The position numbers and the translations under genes are program-made. A stretch of 64,000 nt of DNA from Clostridium peptidivorans (GTDB lineage Bacteria > Bacillota > Clostridia > Clostridiales > Clostridiaceae), in the NCBI RefSeq assembly GCF_900205925.1, contig NZ_OAOD01000001.1, positions 179,201 to 243,200 of the forward strand, in the 5' to 3' direction. Positions 56,734 to 64,000 of this stretch are shown piece by piece (position 1 is the stretch's first letter; each line of letters starts with the position of its first letter). The notes beneath the pieces are model-generated. The model was given only the letters and a program-made list of their open reading frames with translations. It was not told the DNA's origin and did not search any database.

Positions 56734-56815
56734 TAAAACATGTAACAATTTCCTTCTTTATTTAAATCTTTTATTAATACTCCTAATAAATTATACTTAA
56801 AACATGTAATAATTT
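56734..56815. repeat. 18-base direct repeat at the 3' end of the AI-2E gene
   Basis: TAAAACATGTAAcAATTT at 56734-56751 and TAAAACATGTAAtAATTT at 56798-56815; the second copy is the last codons of the AI-2E gene. 17 of 18 bases match. Confidence 0.6.
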
Positions 56816-57816
56816 AAATCCTCATATATAACTTTAGCTACTACCCCTACAGGTACTGCAAGAACCATTCCAAAAAATCCGCCTACTTTACCTCCTATGA
56901 CCAGTATTAGTATTACAGCTAAAGGATGCATACTTATATTGTCACCTATAAACTTGGGAGATATAAAATCCCCTTCCACTTGTTGAATAAGATAAAGCCA
57001 AAAGGCTACCCAAAGAGCTGCTTGAGGTGATTTAAGTAGCGCCATAACTATTGCAGGTATTGCTCCAAATATGGGTCCAAAATAAGGTATTATATTAAAA
57101 AAAGCATTTAAAAGTGATAAAGTCAGTGAAAACTGCACTCTAAAAGTTATTAATACTATAAAAGTACACACACCAATTATAAAACATAATAAAAATTGAG
57201 TTATTACATATCTGCTTAATATTCTATCAGTGTCCTCTAATATCTTATCTATGATATTTCTGCTTTGAATAGGAAAAAGAGCAAGAAACCTATTTTTAAG
57301 CTTTAAACTATCTGATAAAAAGTAATATGATATTATTGGTATAATAGCAATAGACAGTAAATTTTCTCCAAGTGTCAGTGCCTTGTTTAGCCAATTATTT
57401 AAAAATAATTCAAAAGCCTTGCTTCCCCTTATGTATATACTTTGAGAAATATTATATGCAATTCCTCTATTTATCTTAATATTTTCATAAATTTTATTTG
57501 TATAATTCCCTAAGTTTTTTAATGAATCATATAAATTTAAACTTTCTTTAATAATTGATGGAATTATAAAAATAAATATTGCTACAAATACGGTAATTAC
57601 TATAAATATTATTATTAATGATGAAATTCTTCTGCCTAGCCCCTTATTCATAAGCATATCTCTAAAGGGTTTAAAAACATAAAATAATATGAAGGATACA
57701 AATATAAGATTAAACATATCCCTTATAAATTTCACTTTTAAAAGTAATATAAAGGCTAAAATAAATATAAAAGCTATTATTAATCCCTTTTTATATTTTT
57801 TTATTATTTCTAACAT
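56797..57816 (-). CDS. AI-2E (PerM/YdiK) family transporter
   Basis: About 339 residues, eight predicted membrane spans. The N-terminal pair is GLIIAFIFILAFILLLKV and FVSFILFYVFKPF, followed by the family motif NIIPYFGPIFGAIPAIVMAL and VGGFFGMVLAVPV near the end. Family members export small molecules, including ions or AI-2. I choose ATG 57816 because GAAGAGG is spaced for it. It overlaps the PRC-barrel gene by 26 bases. Confidence 0.85.
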   Translation of the reverse strand: MLEIIKKYKKGLIIAFIFILAFILLLKVKFIRDMFNLIFVSFILFYVFKPFRDMLMNKGLGRRISSLIIIFIVITVFVAIFIFIIPSIIKESLNLYDSLKNLGNYTNKIYENIKINRGIAYNISQSIYIRGSKAFELFLNNWLNKALTLGENLLSIAIIPIISYYFLSDSLKLKNRFLALFPIQSRNIIDKILEDTDRILSRYVITQFLLCFIIGVCTFIVLITFRVQFSLTLSLLNAFFNIIPYFGPIFGAIPAIVMALLKSPQAALWVAFWLYLIQQVEGDFISPKFIGDNISMHPLAVILILVIGGKVGGFFGMVLAVPVGVVAKVIYEDLNYYMF

Positions 57817-58309
57817 AAGCATCCTCTTCCCCAAACAGCTTACTTGGTAAATTTATAAAATCAATATTATAACTCTTTCCATGATACAGTATGTGATTAT
57901 CACCAAGTAACAAATCTTTTGGCAGTAATATCTTCTTTCCATGCAGAAAATTAGTAGCATACCCTGTACAAACTATTACTCCTTGTATCACAAATGTATC
58001 CTCGTTAAATATTATATCTTCTACCATTCCTATCATATTTCCCTTAATATCTATTACATTCATACCTCTTATATCTTCAAAGTTTAAATATTTCCCTTTA
58101 TGCTGAGAACTAGCTATCATATGTTTATTAAAAGAAATTATATCTTCCTTAAATACATAAAGAGATGACTGAAAAAGTGAATAAGAAGATATTAAGAACC
58201 CAATTACTCCTCCTACATGAAAATCCACAGCTAAATCTTTAACAAATCCCATGGATTTTCCTCTTACATTACTTACATTCATAAATAAGAAATCTTTTTT
58301 TCTATACAC
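57791..58309 (-). CDS. PRC-barrel domain protein
   Basis: 172 residues, two PRC-barrel modules: about 5-90 (VSNVRGKSMGFVKDLAVDFH) and about 75-150 (IRGMNVIDIKGNMIGMVEDI). The GTG start at 58309 has a GGAGTGA ribosome binding site 6 bases upstream; an ATG at 58282 is the alternative. Overlap with the AI-2E gene couples them. Function unknown; PRC-barrels bind proteins or RNA. Confidence 0.75.
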   Translation of the reverse strand: MYRKKDFLFMNVSNVRGKSMGFVKDLAVDFHVGGVIGFLISSYSLFQSSLYVFKEDIISFNKHMIASSQHKGKYLNFEDIRGMNVIDIKGNMIGMVEDIIFNEDTFVIQGVIVCTGYATNFLHGKKILLPKDLLLGDNHILYHGKSYNIDFINLPSKLFGEEDAYVRNNKKI

Positions 58310-58381
58310 TCCACATCACTCCAAAGATAATTCTAAATATATTCTTACCTATTATGTGAAAAATATGATGTGTTTATAAAT

Positions 58382-58420
58382 AAAAGGAGATTAGATAATA
58401 CAATTATCTAATCTCCTTTT
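58382..58420. terminator. terminator of the isc operon
   Basis: AAAAGGAGATTAGATAAT / ATTATCTAATCTCCTTTT perfect 18-bp stem with a 3-base loop, 29 bases after the iscU stop codon. Confidence 0.9.
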
Positions 58421-58448
58421 ATTTCCTGGGAAAATTTCCTTGAATTAA

Positions 58449-58877
58449 TTATTCTCCATGTACTTCTTCATGAATATGCTCGGAATGTTCTTCCATATAC
58501 CAAGGCTCTAAGCCTGCACTTCTTCTATAATCATTTATAGCTTTATGAATAGCTTCTTCTGCAAGTACGGAACAGTGCATTTTCACTGGTGGAAGTCCGT
58601 CTAAAGCTTCTGCTACTGCCTTATTAGTTAATTCCCATGCTTCTTCTATAGTTTTTCCCTTTATAAGCTCAGTTGCCATGCTAGAGGAAGCTATAGCAGA
58701 ACCACATCCAAAAGTCTTAAATGTAACATCTTTTATTATATTATCTTCAACCTTTAGATATATTTTCATTATATCTCCACATTTTGGATTTCCTACTTCT
58801 CCTACACCATTGGCATCAGCAATTTCTCCTACATTTCTTGGATTTCTAAAATGGTCCATAACCTTTTCGCTATACAT
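58449..58877 (-). CDS. iscU: Fe-S cluster scaffold IscU/NifU-like
   Basis: 142 residues. The scaffold ligands are all present: Cys in GNPKCGDIMK, the TFGCG-type KTFGCGSAIASSSMATE, and Cys in VKMHCSVLAEEA. A C-terminal His/Glu-rich tail (EEHSEHIHEEVHGE) extends it. One base after iscS, so co-translated with the desulfurase that supplies its sulfur. Confidence 0.95.
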   Translation of the reverse strand: MYSEKVMDHFRNPRNVGEIADANGVGEVGNPKCGDIMKIYLKVEDNIIKDVTFKTFGCGSAIASSSMATELIKGKTIEEAWELTNKAVAEALDGLPPVKMHCSVLAEEAIHKAINDYRRSAGLEPWYMEEHSEHIHEEVHGE

Positions 58878-58878
58878 A

Positions 58879-60081
58879 TTATTTTTCCCCTTCCTTTAAG
58901 CCGTTTAAGTATTCTTCCCAATAAGGTGACATTTCACGTCTTCTTTTTATTATCTGTGGTAATACATTTAATACGTATTCTACATCTTCTTCTGTACTAT
59001 TAGCTCCTAAAGTAAGTCTTAGTGAACCATGAGCTATTCCATGAGTAAGTCCCATAGAAAGTAAAACATGTGATGGATCTAGAGAACCAGATGCACATGC
59101 ACTTCCAGTTGAAGCACATATTCCTTCAAAATCTAAATCTAGAAGCAGTGTTTCTCCTTCTACTCCTATAAAGCACATATTTACGCTACCAGGTAGTCTT
59201 TTATCTCCCTTTGGTCCATTTAACTTAACATGAGGTATTCTTTCTGTAAGTCCATTTATAAGTTTATCTCTTAAGTAGGATACTCTACTGTTTTCCTCTT
59301 CTAATTCAGAAACAGCAAGATCTATAGCCTTTCCTATACCAACAATTCCAGGTACATTTTCTGTACTTGCTCTTCTTCCTTTTTCCTGTCCGCCACCGTG
59401 AATTAAGTTTTCTATCTTAACTCCTTTTCTAATATATAATGCTCCTATTCCCTTTGGTCCATAAAATTTATGTCCAGCCATAGAAAGCATATCTATATTC
59501 ATTTCTTTAACATCTATTGAAACGTGTGCCACAGCCTGAACTGCATCTGTATGGAAATAAATATTTCTTTCTTTACAGATTTCACCTATTTCTTTAATAG
59601 GCTGAATAGCTCCAACTTCATTATTAGCAAACATTATTGATACAAGTATTGTAGTATCTTTAATGGCATTTTTTAAATCTTCAACTCTTATAATTCCTTC
59701 TTCATCTACAGGAAGATATGTTATTTCAAAACCTTGCTTCTTTAAAAACTCACAAGTGTGTGTTATAGCATGATGTTCTATAGCTGTAGTTATTATATGA
59801 TTCCCTTTGTTCTTATTTGCAAAAGCAACTCCTTTTAATGCCCAGTTATCTGCTTCAGAGCCACCAGCTGTAAAGTAAATTTCATCTTTTTCTGCATTAA
59901 TAGCTTTTGCTACTCTTTCTCTTGCCTGGTCTATAGCCTTTCTTGGCTTTTCAGATATAGAATAAAATTTAGAAGAAGGGTTTGCAAAGTTTTCAGTAAA
60001 ATAAGGCATCATTTCTTCTAAAACCTCTGGTTTTGTAAATGTAGTAGCTGCATAGTCCATATACACATATTTTTTATCCAT
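58879..60081 (-). CDS. iscS: cysteine desulfurase IscS/NifS
   Basis: PLP enzyme that provides sulfur for Fe-S clusters. About 400 residues from ATG 60081, which has GAAAGGGG upstream. It starts MDKKYVYMDYAATTFTKPEV, with the PLP Lys in SMAGHKFYGPKGIGALY and the mobile-loop Cys in GSACASGSLDPSHVLLSMG. The first 8 bases overlap the end of iscR. Confidence 0.96.
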   Translation of the reverse strand: MDKKYVYMDYAATTFTKPEVLEEMMPYFTENFANPSSKFYSISEKPRKAIDQARERVAKAINAEKDEIYFTAGGSEADNWALKGVAFANKNKGNHIITTAIEHHAITHTCEFLKKQGFEITYLPVDEEGIIRVEDLKNAIKDTTILVSIMFANNEVGAIQPIKEIGEICKERNIYFHTDAVQAVAHVSIDVKEMNIDMLSMAGHKFYGPKGIGALYIRKGVKIENLIHGGGQEKGRRASTENVPGIVGIGKAIDLAVSELEEENSRVSYLRDKLINGLTERIPHVKLNGPKGDKRLPGSVNMCFIGVEGETLLLDLDFEGICASTGSACASGSLDPSHVLLSMGLTHGIAHGSLRLTLGANSTEEDVEYVLNVLPQIIKRRREMSPYWEEYLNGLKEGEK

Positions 60082-60517
60082 TGTTGTTTTCCCCTTTCTT
60101 ATTTGCAATTAAATTATTATAATCATCTACCATATCTTGCAAGGTCGTAGTTTTAGTAACTTGATCTATACTTTCCTTTATTCTTGCCCACAAAAGTCTT
60201 GTGGAACATACTTTTATATTAGAACACGCCCCGTCCTGTAAACACTCAGATAATTTTAAAGGTCCTTCTAATACATTCATTATTTCAGATACGGTTATGT
60301 CTTTGGGTTCTCTGCTTAATATATACCCTCCTTGAGCACCTCTTATACTTTTAATAAGCTCTGCCTTTCTTAAAGAAGAAAAAAGCTGCTCCAGGTAATA
60401 TTCAGATATATTTTGTCTTTCTGAAATACTTTTTATTGAGATAGGTTCTTTGCTATAGTTTATAGCTAAATCCACCATAGCTTTAACCCCATATTGTCCT
60501 TTAGTTGATAATTTCAT
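60074..60517 (-). CDS. iscR: Rrf2-family Fe-S regulator IscR
   Basis: 147 residues. Winged helix YGVKAMVDLAINYSKEP with ISEYYLEQLFSSLRKAELI and the wing RGAQGGYILSREPKDI. Three cysteines in ECLQDGACSNIKVCSTRLLW are the [2Fe-2S] ligands. It heads the iscR-iscS-iscU operon and overlaps iscS by 8 bases. A probable operator covers its promoter, pointing to autorepression. Confidence 0.94.
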   Translation of the reverse strand: MKLSTKGQYGVKAMVDLAINYSKEPISIKSISERQNISEYYLEQLFSSLRKAELIKSIRGAQGGYILSREPKDITVSEIMNVLEGPLKLSECLQDGACSNIKVCSTRLLWARIKESIDQVTKTTTLQDMVDDYNNLIANKKGENNNG

Positions 60518-60574
60518 TAAATCACCTCTTTATATTATATGTAATGTTGAGTGATTTACTATACTTTCAAAATC

Positions 60575-60603
60575 ATAATATCAAACCCGAGTAATCTTGT
60601 CAA
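60575..60603 (-). promoter_or_regulatory. iscR promoter with overlapping IscR-type operator
   Basis: Minus strand TTGACA (60598-60603), 17-base spacer, TATTAT (60575-60580). The spacer holds ATTACTCGGGTTTGA, similar to the ACTCGG-type sites of Gram-positive IscR. Confidence 0.65.
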
Positions 60604-60658
60604 CAATATTTTTTATGAATTTTACTAAATAATTTAAGGATATGTATCACTTAAATTA

Positions 60659-61129
60659 TTACATATCCTTATCTATTAAATACTTACTATATTTATCTGC
60701 AATATCAGGATTTTTATTTAAAAAATCTAAAAAATAATTTAAATTTTCTATGGTTTCTGGGGTAAGTGAATGCTCTATTTTTTCTGTTTGCTCTAACACA
60801 TCTCCCTTTGGAGATATTAGTTTTAAAAAGCTTTCAATTATTTTGTGCCTTTTTAAAAGCAGCCCCCCCATCTGTTTTCCTTCATTAGTTAATGTTATAA
60901 CTCCATATTTTTCATAGGCCACAAGATTAAGTTCAGAAAGCTTATGAAGCATCTTTGTAGCGGAAGGCGGCTGTACATTTAATGACTTTGATAATTCATT
61001 TACTCGAGTAAATCCTTGGGCTAAAGATAATCTATATATCATCTCTATATAATCTTCCATTGAAGCTGTGATATATCCCCAATCTCTTTCCATATAACCT
61101 CTAAAAGTATAGAAATCTTCCCCTGACAT
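60659..61129 (-). CDS. mntR: DtxR/MntR-family metalloregulator
   Basis: 156 residues. Winged-helix domain: TASMEDYIEMIYRLSLAQGF, NELSKSLNVQPPSATKMLHK and VAYEKYGVITLTNEGKQMG. The dimerisation/metal domain has KRHKIIESFLKLI, EQTEKIEHSLTPETIENLNY. The EDYxE and ExxEH metal motifs fit manganese or iron sensing. It lacks a C-terminal SH3-like domain, as in MntR. Ribosome binding site AGGGGAG. Confidence 0.85.
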   Translation of the reverse strand: MSGEDFYTFRGYMERDWGYITASMEDYIEMIYRLSLAQGFTRVNELSKSLNVQPPSATKMLHKLSELNLVAYEKYGVITLTNEGKQMGGLLLKRHKIIESFLKLISPKGDVLEQTEKIEHSLTPETIENLNYFLDFLNKNPDIADKYSKYLIDKDM

Positions 61130-61155
61130 TTAAATCTCCCCTATCAATTCCAACA

Positions 61156-61183
61156 TAGGCTATCTTTTATTAAAGATAGCCTA
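61156..61183. terminator. terminator of rarA / dehydrogenase unit
   Basis: TAGGCTATCTTT / AAAGATAGCCTA perfect 12-bp stem with a 4-base loop, just after the dehydrogenase stop codon. Confidence 0.8.
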
Positions 61184-61189
61184 CATTAA

Positions 61190-62143
61190 TTATTTTATTA
61201 AATTTTCAGGATTTCCCTGAAGCCATTTAGTAATATTATCAAATGTAGTATGAGCTCTTCTTACCATAGCTTCCTTAGTAGCAAAGCCTATATGTGGTGT
61301 AACTACAGAATTTGTAGTACTTAAAAGAGGATACTTTGTATCAAGTGGTGGTTCTATATCAAATACATCTATACCAGCGCCTTTAATTTTTTCTTCTCTT
61401 AGAGCTTCTGCTAAAGCTTCATTGTCCACAATAGGCCCTCTTGCAGTATTTATAAGTAATGCATCTTTTTTCATTAATGCAATTTTATCTTTATTTATAA
61501 GTCCGCGAGTTTCCTCATTTAATGGTACATGAATGGATACTATATCACTTTCAGCCATTAATTCTTCCATGGAAACATATTTTACTCCTAATTTTTCTAC
61601 TTCTTCTTTTTTAGTTCTATTATAAGCTAATATGTTGCATCCAAAGGCTTTTCCTATTTCTATTACTCTTCTTCCAATTGCTCCAGTACCAATTACTCCA
61701 AGGGTTTTTCCTTCAAGATCATTTTGAGAAAATCCTTGTTTTGTATTACCTTCTCTAGTAACTTTATCTAAAGGTACTATATTTCTTAAAAGTGATATTA
61801 TAAGTCCAAAAGTAAGCTCTGCCACTGAAGTAGTACTATACCCAGCTGCATTACATACAGTTATATTTCTTTCTCTGCAAGCATTTAAATCCACATGATC
61901 TACCCCTGTAAAAGCAACCGAAATCATTTTAAGTTTATCATTTGAATTTATAACTTCAGCCTTTAAAGGCATATTTGCGATTACTAAAACTTCTGCATCC
62001 TTTGCCCTTTCCTTTAATACTTCTATATCTTCATTTCTATCATCATAAAGTACAATTTCATGCCCTTCATTAATAAGTGCTTCACCTATTTTTAAAGCCT
62101 CTTCCTTTGAAATACCTAGTGGTTCTAATACAGCTATTTTCAT
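61190..62143 (-). CDS. D-isomer 2-hydroxyacid dehydrogenase (NAD)
   Basis: 317 residues. The N-terminal substrate domain (about 1-100) leads into the Rossmann domain GKTLGVIGTGAIGRRVIEIG. The signature LINTARGPIVDNEALAEAL carries the catalytic Arg, then DVFDIEPPLDTKYPLL (Glu) and VTPHIGFATKEAM (His). It may be phosphoglycerate dehydrogenase-like or reduce a branched 2-oxoacid; substrate undetermined. Two bases after rarA, ribosome binding site AAGGGAGGAA. Confidence 0.88.
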   Translation of the reverse strand: MKIAVLEPLGISKEEALKIGEALINEGHEIVLYDDRNEDIEVLKERAKDAEVLVIANMPLKAEVINSNDKLKMISVAFTGVDHVDLNACRERNITVCNAAGYSTTSVAELTFGLIISLLRNIVPLDKVTREGNTKQGFSQNDLEGKTLGVIGTGAIGRRVIEIGKAFGCNILAYNRTKKEEVEKLGVKYVSMEELMAESDIVSIHVPLNEETRGLINKDKIALMKKDALLINTARGPIVDNEALAEALREEKIKGAGIDVFDIEPPLDTKYPLLSTTNSVVTPHIGFATKEAMVRRAHTTFDNITKWLQGNPENLIK

Positions 62144-62145
62144 TT

Positions 62146-63417
62146 TTATTCCTCCCTTAAATATCTCATATATTGAGCTATCTTTTCCTCCATTTTGTTT
62201 ACCCCCGGAGTATAATACACAGCTTCTTTTATATTATTTGGTAAATATTGTTGTTTAACATAATGATTTTTATAATTATGAGGATATTTATATTCTTTTC
62301 CTCTTCCCAAAGCGTCAGCTCCACTATAGTGAGCATCTTTTAAATGCTCTGGTATGTCCCCTACATCTTTACTTTTTATGTCACTTAATGCCTTGTCTAT
62401 GGCAATAACAGCAGAATTAGATTTAGGTGAGGTGGCTAAAAGTATAACAGCCTCCGCTAGTGGTATTCTTGCCTCTGGAAATCCCAATTGAAAAGCAGCA
62501 TCGGTACAAGCCTTTACTATAGCTATAGCATTTGGATAAGCAAGTCCTATATCCTCTGCGGCAATTACTAAAAGCCTTCTTACTATAGAAGCTAAGTCCC
62601 CTGCCTCTACAAGCCTTGCCAAATAGTGAATTGCAGCCTCTGGGTCGCTTCCTCTTATGGATTTTTGAAAAGCACTTAATATATCATAATGGCTGTCCCC
62701 AAACTTATCATAATTTAATATCTTTTTTTGAGCACATTCCATAGCTATGTTTAAGTCAATATGTATTTCCCCTTCTAAATTTTTATTAGTGGAATATACA
62801 CATAACTCCAGTGCATTCAGTGCCTTTCTTAAATCTCCACCACTTACCTCACTTATATAACTTAGTGCATCTTCTTCTATAACTATACTTTCATTAAACT
62901 CTCCCTGAAGTTTATGCAAAGCATTTGTAATTCCCTCTTTTATATCTTCTTTTAAAAGAGGTTTAAATTCAAAAATAGTAGATCTGCTTAAAATAGCCTT
63001 ATATATATAGTGATATGGATTTTCCGTAGTGCTTGCAATTAATGTTATAGATCCATTTTCCATAAACTCCAAAAGGGATTGCTGCTGCTTTTTATTAAAA
63101 TTTTGAATTTCATCTAAATATAAAACCACACCATTTATGGTCATTAAGCTATTTAAATCCTTTATAATGTCCTTTATATCACTTAAAGATGCATTAGTAG
63201 CATTTAGCTTGTAAAATGTCTTATTTGTAATCTTAGCTATTATATTTGCAACGGTTGTTTTTCCTACCCCAGGAGGGCCATAAAATATCATATTTGTAAG
63301 CTTACCGGATTTTATTATTCTATTTAATATTTTTCCATCCCCTAAGATATGTTTTTGTCCTACCACCTGAGAAATATCCTCAGGTCTCATTTTATCCGCC
63401 AGGGGCTTATTTATCAT
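62146..63417 (-). CDS. rarA: replication-associated recombination ATPase RarA (MgsA)
   Basis: About 423 residues from ATG 63417; upstream GAGGTGG. Clamp-loader-like AAA+ ATPase: LADKMRPEDISQVVGQKHIL, Walker A GPPGVGKTTVAN, Walker B VVLYLDEIQNFNKKQQ, then ASTTENPYHYIYKAILSRST. The C-terminal MgsA domain includes VRRLLVIAAEDIGLAYPNA. It acts at stalled replication forks. Confidence 0.95.
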   Translation of the reverse strand: MINKPLADKMRPEDISQVVGQKHILGDGKILNRIIKSGKLTNMIFYGPPGVGKTTVANIIAKITNKTFYKLNATNASLSDIKDIIKDLNSLMTINGVVLYLDEIQNFNKKQQQSLLEFMENGSITLIASTTENPYHYIYKAILSRSTIFEFKPLLKEDIKEGITNALHKLQGEFNESIVIEEDALSYISEVSGGDLRKALNALELCVYSTNKNLEGEIHIDLNIAMECAQKKILNYDKFGDSHYDILSAFQKSIRGSDPEAAIHYLARLVEAGDLASIVRRLLVIAAEDIGLAYPNAIAIVKACTDAAFQLGFPEARIPLAEAVILLATSPKSNSAVIAIDKALSDIKSKDVGDIPEHLKDAHYSGADALGRGKEYKYPHNYKNHYVKQQYLPNNIKEAVYYTPGVNKMEEKIAQYMRYLREE

Positions 63418-63444
63418 CAATGAAAACCACCTCAATAAAATTTT

Positions 63445-63466
63445 GAATAGGCTTAAAAGCCTATTC
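63445..63466 (-). terminator. terminator of the partial right-edge gene
   Basis: GAATAGGCTT / AAGCCTATTC 10-bp stem overlapping the stop codon at 63461. Confidence 0.7.
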
Positions 63467-64000
63467 TTTAATTAAAACATCTAAAGTTTTATCTAAAATC
63501 TTTTCACCTGTCCTAATGAATTTTCCACTTTGTTTTGTAACCATATTCACTGCTCCAAAGGTTGCAGCCTTTAATATATTTTTTCTATAGGCATACTTAA
63601 ACCTTTTTACCTTCTTTTGCTCTATAACTCCTAAGTAATACATTAGCTCATCTTTACTACCATTAGATACTACTTTTAATGCTTCTTTAAAATGCCTATT
63701 GCTTAATATAGTAAGATTATCTCTTTCTAAAGGCTCTTTAGCTTCCTTTGCCAAAAGCTGTGCACTTCTTCCTATACATATAAGAGTCTTTTCATCTTTT
63801 ATATCGCTTTTGAGTCCTAGGTTAATACATTTAAGAAGTGCTCTTTTATAGCTCCATTTGTCTTTATCCAAATTTTCTTCTATATAGCCTCCTCCTATTT
63901 CAACTCCTATATCAATTAAGGAGCCAATAGGATCCACAGGAATCTTTATTGTATTTAAAATTAAAAATGCCTTTTTATAATATTTTAATGTTTCCGCTAA
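63461..64000 (-). CDS. hypothetical protein, N-terminus beyond window edge
   Basis: Open frame runs off the right edge. A GTG at 63937 could start a 158-residue protein, but the frame continues upstream without a stop (AETLKYYKKAFLILNTIKI) and no ribosome binding site is seen at the GTG, so the gene probably begins outside. Visible part is helical and basic: IDIGVEIGGGYIEENLDKDK, IGRSAQLLAKEAKEP, YYLGVIEQKKVKRFKYAY. Family not recognised. Confidence 0.7.
   Translation of the reverse strand, partial: LAETLKYYKKAFLILNTIKIPVDPIGSLIDIGVEIGGGYIEENLDKDKWSYKRALLKCINLGLKSDIKDEKTLICIGRSAQLLAKEAKEPLERDNLTILSNRHFKEALKVVSNGSKDELMYYLGVIEQKKVKRFKYAYRKNILKAATFGAVNMVTKQSGKFIRTGEKILDKTLDVLIKE

Noticed and set aside
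1..64000. CRISPR arrays, rRNA genes, toxin gene clusters or secondary-metabolite operons.
   Set aside because: No regularly spaced repeats, rRNA motifs, toxin or biosynthetic gene sets were seen on reading either strand.

Overview
The window is about 27-30% GC chromosomal DNA of an endospore-forming, low-GC Gram-positive anaerobe. It carries the mother-cell and forespore sigma factors SigE, SigG and SigK with the pro-SigE protease SpoIIGA, the spore coat ATPase SpoIVA, an H-type small acid-soluble spore protein and a Spo0E-like phosphatase. Gene order and protein sequences look most like Clostridium of the C. botulinum group I / C. sporogenes lineage; that is my inference from gene content, not a database result. 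Almost everything is on the minus strand, so operons read from high to low coordinates.

Layout. 1-5801: a housekeeping block (yicC-like, remA, gmk, rpoZ, coaBC, priA, def), cut by the left edge inside def. 5957-7114: an LL-diaminopimelate aminotransferase-like gene. 7.2-16.6 kb: an accessory zone of single small genes, each with its own terminator (amidase, tandem SnoaL-like protein, Spo0E-like peptide, SspH, alpha/beta hydrolase, TIGR04076 protein, DUF3862 protein). It also holds a dead IS200/IS605 copy and a prophage scar (integrase stump, holin tail, endolysin) beside a tRNA-Pro(GGG) gene. 16.8-22.9 kb: spoIVA, gpsA, der, a DUF512 radical-SAM-like gene and a HAD phosphatase. 23-30 kb: the complete phosphate regulon (phoP-phoR, pstS-pstC-pstA-pstB-phoU). 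30.1-36 kb: the division/sporulation cluster ftsA-ftsZ-spoIIGA-sigE-sigG-ylmC-nrdR. 36.2-40.2 kb: a processive glycosyltransferase, an orphan pilT and an uninterrupted sigK, with one small plus-strand transcription unit between glycosyltransferase and pilT. 40.4-53.8 kb: a penicillin-binding protein, udk, a tRNA-modification pair (U32 peptidase and TrmR-like methyltransferase), mltG, typA, rnjA, fur, a DUF1292 gene, ruvX, ireB and alaS under T-box control. 54.3-56.5 kb: a plus-strand YjiH-type transporter and an orphan amino-acid binding lipoprotein. 56.8-64 kb: AI-2E/PRC-barrel pair, iscR-iscS-iscU, a DtxR/MntR-type regulator, a D-2-hydroxyacid dehydrogenase, rarA and a partial gene cut by the right edge.

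Most interesting signal: at 37695-38067 there is a self-contained plus-strand unit. It has a near-consensus sigma-A promoter, a GC-rich, highly foldable leader, a segment that can pair with the whole Shine-Dalgarno region of a 46-codon ORF and can alternatively close a leader stem, and a perfect 12-bp terminator stem. It has the logic of a translational riboswitch or a leader-peptide attenuator, and I cannot match it to any riboswitch class I know.
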